From: Capitulum mitella
Lineage: Eukaryota; Arthropoda; Thecostraca; Pollicipedomorpha; Pollicipedidae
DNA: 64,000 nucleotides
Assembly (NCBI GenBank): GCA_030062745.1
Contig: CP099848.1
Span: 7,151,501-7,215,500 of the forward strand
Direction: 5' to 3'
Both the position numbers and the translations under genes were made by a program. Every line of letters starts with the position of its first letter. The stretch's first letter is position 1. Shown here piece by piece: positions 51,401 to 57,400 of this stretch. The notes under the pieces are model-generated. The model made no database searches. It was not told the origin of the DNA and saw only the letters and a program-made list of their open reading frames with translations.

Positions 51401-54400
51401 CTTGTCGTCTGGATGCCACCCAGCACTGTTACTGGTGCATCAGCTGCGAAGGTGTCAATGTGCATCGCCTCAAGCTGGTCCGAGCAAAGACAACAAAAGA
51501 CCGGTGATGGAGTCTGCTGTCTCAGGGGGATCAGTTGTCTTCGGTGCCCGATTTACACGCCGTCTCAGCCGCGTCTACGCATAAGTAATGAGCTCCATCT
51601 GTTCATAGACAATCATATGGCCCGGAGATTTATTTGCCGCCCTAAGTTCGGACGGCTGTTCATTTGTCTGCATGTAAATGATGAGCGCGGCCTGGTGAAC
51701 GTGGGTGTAATGGTGCGAGGCGCGGGACACTCCGTGTAATCGGCTGCCTCACTTTATCACCACGTGCAACACGTAAATGAGATCAGCATCCTGAACGGTC
51801 AGATCCCCGTGAGATTGGCGATCAATTTATTTTGCTGCTCTGATCAAAGCTGTGGCATTCGCAAACAGGCTTCGAAAGTTCGCGATGGACAATGTTCCTA
51901 ATGCTGACACACGTTCTTGCGTGCGTGGGTGGCATCCAGTGGGTAAGCAGTGTTAGCGATGGATTGCCAGCCAACGAGGAACATTTTGAAAGATGTTCGT
52001 CAGCGCTGAATGTGTGCGCTGCTTCAGACCATCCAGAATCTGCGTGCCTCTGCCCTATTCCCACACTTCGGGCGGGCTCAGGCGGACCGCGATCCGTGTG
52101 GCCGGTCCCTCTCGGCCAGCCACGACTCGTCCGTCCATAACTCAGGCCAGGACAGATGATTTACGGACTCGGCCATCACCTGGTGCTGGCATCGCCGCCT
52201 CAGCGGCGGCCAGCGCTACGTGACCGCGCCCTGAGGGCCAGCCCGCGGTGTCCTGAGGGCCGGAGGCTGGCCTTGTCCCGCTCAGCGCCGCAGACTGCTG
52301 ACATCAGAAGGTTCGGACAGGAATCGGAGCCCCACTCTGCGCCGGCGCCGGCGGCCGGCTGCCGCAGCCCACGTAATGGGCGCCGCGGCGGCCGCCGGTC
52401 CGTCTGATCCGGAATTAGTGGCCTTGTCCCGAGAGTAACGGCACCTCTGCGCCGCTCGTAACCGGCCGATTGGCGGTGGCGGGCCCGGCTCGGCGGCTGC
52501 TGTAATCCCTGCAGCGTTCCCCACGGCCGGCCTGCAGAGCCGGCCTATCTCATTAGCCAAAATTAGCCAGAGTCTTGCATATTCGCCATATATGGGTTTG
52601 ATATATGAAGTGAAATGGCTTATTTCAAGCGCCATGATACCTCGGCCCAAAGTGCACCGTACCAGTCACTTTCATTTTCACTGAGCTACTGAGCTGAAGC
52701 TGCCTCTTTCAATGACGTCGGGAGGCATTCTGTCGAAAATTGTTCAATAGGCGCGCCGTTAGCCCTTTGAATACGTGCACAAGTGCGGGACATAATTTTC
52801 TCCCCTCCCCTTTCCTATCTCTTGGTCTTCTGACCAGTCTACGATCAATGTGAAAGTTTGTGAGCTTGTAGGAGCATTCAGACATAGCACATCAGTGCTT
52901 GATTTGACGCCAAACGTCTTTCTTGCCTTCAAAGATCAATGGTCTCCGGTCTTCCGAGATCTCAGCCACCGCTTCGGAGCCCCTCCCGGCCACGGGATGT
53001 TTTCCATCTCTGCCGGCAGGAGCTGGCCGGGCGCTTGATCTGAGCGGACGGCCGGACGGCCCGCAGAGCGCGCACCTTCCTTTACCCAACTGCCGATAAC
53101 GGCGCCGTCCGCCGATACAGCCGGGAACCGCTGCACTGTAACACGACCCGGCCACGCAGCCGGCGGCCGCCCGGCGCGTGACGGCCGGCGCGTGACGCAA
53201 CGCGATCGCATTACGGCGCGCCGGATCGGCCGCGCTGCGCCGCGATCGTGCCGATAGCGGCGGCGGACGCGGCGGAGGGACGCGCGGCATTTTCGGCGGC
53301 CAGCTCGCCTGTCATTCAGGACGGCGATCGGCGGCGGGCAGACGCATTTTGCCAGTCGCCATTGGCTGATCACAGACGATCCGCCGCAGTTTATCAGTCG
53401 GAGATCGCCCGATCAGCGGCTCTCCCAGGCGCTTCACATTCGAGATCAGCTGATAGGCAGTGATCGCTGGCGCTTTGCGATTCTGATTTTATCCAGTCGC
53501 TTGATACCCCGCGCACCCGTACTTGGCGATTTCGATGACAATAGAAGACGGTCGAAGAGGTTAACGTTTTGTGACTGTGCGCCGGATATCGACATGTTAA
53601 ATGACATAGCTGGAGACAGATTTGCCTGCAAACTACGTGTATAACACATATTGTACACCCTTTGATTGGTACAGTTAGGGGCGCGGGAGCAGGGGGAGGG
53701 GGCAAGGAGGCAGCTGCCTCTCCAACTTTTTTAAACTGAACACTGACTGTTTGGTAGCTAATTGGAAAAAATGACCCTGTACATTTCTTCCGCCTTACTG
53801 TATAGGAGCCCCCCACCCCGGCTACGGCCAACAACTCACAGGTGTGTGTGCGGACAGCCCAGCTTCCTGAAAAGGTGACGGCTTATCCTAGCCAGCAGGA
53901 ACCATATTTGTCATCAAATCTTGGGGTGAGCGCAAATGCGTAGCTTTGCATACTTTCGGTACGGAGTTGTACGTACCGAAGGAAGTTATTGATATGGAAT
54001 TCCATGACGATATTTTGATCCATTCATGTGTTTTGTTGCTTTATAAAATAAACTGATGTAAATATGTTATCATTGTCACATTTTAGGGTCCGATGAACTG
54101 ACTTTCCATACCAAAATTTGTCCCACTTCTCCACCCATGAGGGAGATACATTAGTTTCTGCGGACAAATTGCATACGGACGCACCGAAGACATTTTTGCC
54201 TCATTTCGTCACTCAGTGTGTCGCCCCAACTAACCACCGGCCCTCCATAGCTTGCTTCCGAAATCTCCACATGACTGGGCTTTAATTTCGAACAGATCAC
54301 AGGACTGATGCATGCCACACCGCTCCAGACGGTCTAAATCACGCATCTGCTGCGATCAATCAGGCTGTGGCACGCCTCGGCGGCGGCTGCCAGCTCCGGG

Positions 54401-57400
54401 CCGGGCCGCGGGCGCGATCCGTCATCAGCATGCCGTCGCCGGCGAGCTGCGACCGTCGCCGGGCGCAAACACTCACGCAGCGGCCGGCGGCCGGCCCTGT
54501 TGATGTTTGGAGCGGCGCCGCACGCTCAGCCTGAGAGCGGCAGGCATCCGTCCTCGGTGTCGCAGTCGTCCATCACGCAGAGCACGGGGCGCCGCGCCGC
54601 GTCTCAGGCGGGCAGTGGCGCCTGGCTGTCACAGTCGACGGAGGGCGAACCAGCCATCTCAGGCGGGCAGTGGCGTCTGGCTGTCACAGTCGACGGAGGG
54701 CGAACCAGCCATCTCAGGCGGGCAGTGGCGTCTGGCCGTCACAGCCGGCTGCCGGTGGACCGGCCGCCCGTCCGCCCGGGGCGCCGCCACCGCCGCCCGC
54801 CCACGTGCATCATGTACCATGCACGCTGCAAGTCCGCGGCATTTCCGTCCCACAGTGGTCCATGATGCGGACAGTCGGCCGGGCGAGACGCCAGGACTCG
54901 CGTGCGGCCACAGGGGGAGCCGGGCTTGCGTCATCCGCATCAGCCTGCAGGTCGGAGGTCGTGGCCGGGCGGCTGCAGGCGGCGCCGGGTCGGCCGCCGC
55001 CGCGACACGGGCGCCCGCTCCGGCGACACGCAGTGGAGCGACGCCGTCACGCCTGGCAGGCATGCTAATATTCGCTCTAAATGTCCAGCTCGTCTTTGAC
55101 GGCCGACAAGTGACGCTGTCGTCGGAGGACCGTGCAAGAATCGAACGAGTATTTGCCGCGGCGGATTGTCGGAATCCGGGCAAGAGGCGTTTTTTTCCGT
55201 TTGACGTGAGGCAGGTTGTCGGGTTCGGAAGGGCAGCATTCGCGCCACACTTAAGTCGCGCGCCATTAAAGCGATTTCACAGGCCAGTCGACGGCGCCGT
55301 GCAGAAATAATGACGATGATTTGCTTTAATGATAATGGTTAGTATATTCAATTAAAAGGTATCACGGACGAATTGCAAAGGGGAGTCACGGAACGTCGAG
55401 TCAGGGAGATGAGCATGTAGCTGTAGAATGCTGATGTCGACCAGATTACGTTCTAATGGAGCTATGGACGTGCTTTCCCACAAGATATCGTCAGATTTGC
55501 ATGACTAATTCAAAGTCCAACTACACCGGATTTAATGTTTCTAAGCACATATATACGTATGAAAAGCCTCATACTGTGTCTAAAGAAGTCTCTCCGGGCT
55601 TTCTCTTGACAGCCTAGTTTGCTATTCCTGCCTAATTGGCTGGCGCCACACAAGCCTCCATCTCCCTCCCTCTGAATAGCAAGCCAGCGTTCGACCAACC
55701 ATCGACGTCAGCTTAAGCTAATAAGAGCACCAGCTTGTGGGGCGGAGCCGGCGCACAGGCCGTAAAAGCGGCGCAGTCCTTCACTGCGCAGGCCAGTACG
55801 CGGCCGGTTAGCGCTGACGCCCACGTGCCGCGTGTTCCCACGGCCGCACGTGTCCTCCCAGCGGCCGGCGAGCCGTCCAGCCGGCCGTCAGGGAACGGTG
55901 TCCAGTCGGCGGGGGCGACAGGGCGCGGCGGACAGGCCGGCGCCTGACAGGACAGCCGCCCAGCCGGAGGCCGTCTGACAGGACAGCGGACGGTGGGCGT
56001 CCCGCGCCCGCTCCGGACGACACGCGGCCGCGACGTAAACAGGACGGCTCCGGCCGCTGACGTCACCGGCCGCCACCGCCACCGTAACTCACCGCGCCGG
56101 CGGCGGCGCGTCCACAATGGCCCGGCGGCGCGGCGATGGAGCGGTAACGTGAGCGGCGGGGAGCCGGCGCGTTCGGGCTGCGAGGCTCGGCCGGAGGACT
56201 CGTGCGCGGCATGGTGATGCTGCTTACCCGGCCGCCAGGTGGCGCGGGTCGCGCGGGAACAGATCGGCGAGCGTCGCCGCCCGCTGGCTCATTAGCATCC
56301 GGCGCCTCCGCGGCGACGCCATTACGGGAAACGCTGGCAAATGCTGTGATAAATGGCGCCTGATTTGGTGGCGTGTTATTTACGCCTAACGAATCATTCA
56401 GGGACGGTTGCGGGCTCGCCGAGGGTCGTTTCTCCGCCCTGGGGCAGGTGTGAATTGTACACTAATGGCGCCTAATGGTCGTTCGCTGTTGGCGACGGGC
56501 TGAAAGCCGATACAGTGCTGAGAAGAAGGTGTTTTCCGCGCGACGCAACGAAGGCGTCACGAGCTCCGAAGCTGGATGACGATTACGACCCAATGTTTGC
56601 CAAGCAAAGCTGCTCTTTCAAAGATATCATTCCATCAAACATTTACCAAGGGTTTGACCACGTTTGGCAAGAACGTGTGCGCCATTTTACCCAGAAAGCT
56701 TTGCAAAGGGATAGCAAAACAACGTGTCCGTTCTGTGTTATTGGTCACACACGGAGTCTCTTGATTCATCCCGTAGATGTTCTACTGACAGCACTATACA
56801 AACATCCGGCTGAGGTGAGGCGCCGACGTGAGCGCTCGCTCGGGAGGAGGCGGTCGCGCAAGCTCCTCCAGATGACGTAAGACGTCTCGAGCGGCCCTCT
56901 TGGCCGGTTTGAGGGTGACGTCACACCTGTGCAGTCCAGGGGGCATCGTCTGAGGGTGATGTCAGACTGTGGGACCCAGGGCCCAGTTCCGGAACCGACT
57001 TGCCTGATTTACTTGGCTTCTCGTTGCTCCAATGCAGCGCTCAACAGCAAAATGGATAGCAGGCACTGTTGGCCAGAGTGAAAACTGTGCCGTCGGTCGG
57101 CGTTTCAGAGCGAGAGACGACCGTGCAAGCCAGGCAGGTCAGTTCTCGAACAGGGCCAGGAATCCACGGTCTGAAGAGCGGGGATAACGTCACCCCTACA
57201 CAGTCCGTGCTGTCCGCCGGAGTCTCTCAGCCCCGGCGGTGCTCGCGGGCCCCGGTCACCGGGACGCGGTGGGTAGCCTGCAGCGCCCGGGACGGGTCCT
57301 CCGCTCGGCCTCAGGTCCGGCCGTGCCCCGCGGCGATGACGCGATCCAGACGCGACGGGCCGCCGCCGGCCGAAGCGCCCAAACAAACTCGGAGACAGCG

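Noticed and set aside
56515..56880. 121-codon open frame with a CPFC motif and moderate codon composition
   Set aside because: No family recognised, the basic end runs into repeat-like GC sequence, and there is no second exon or splice support. It is not strong enough to annotate.
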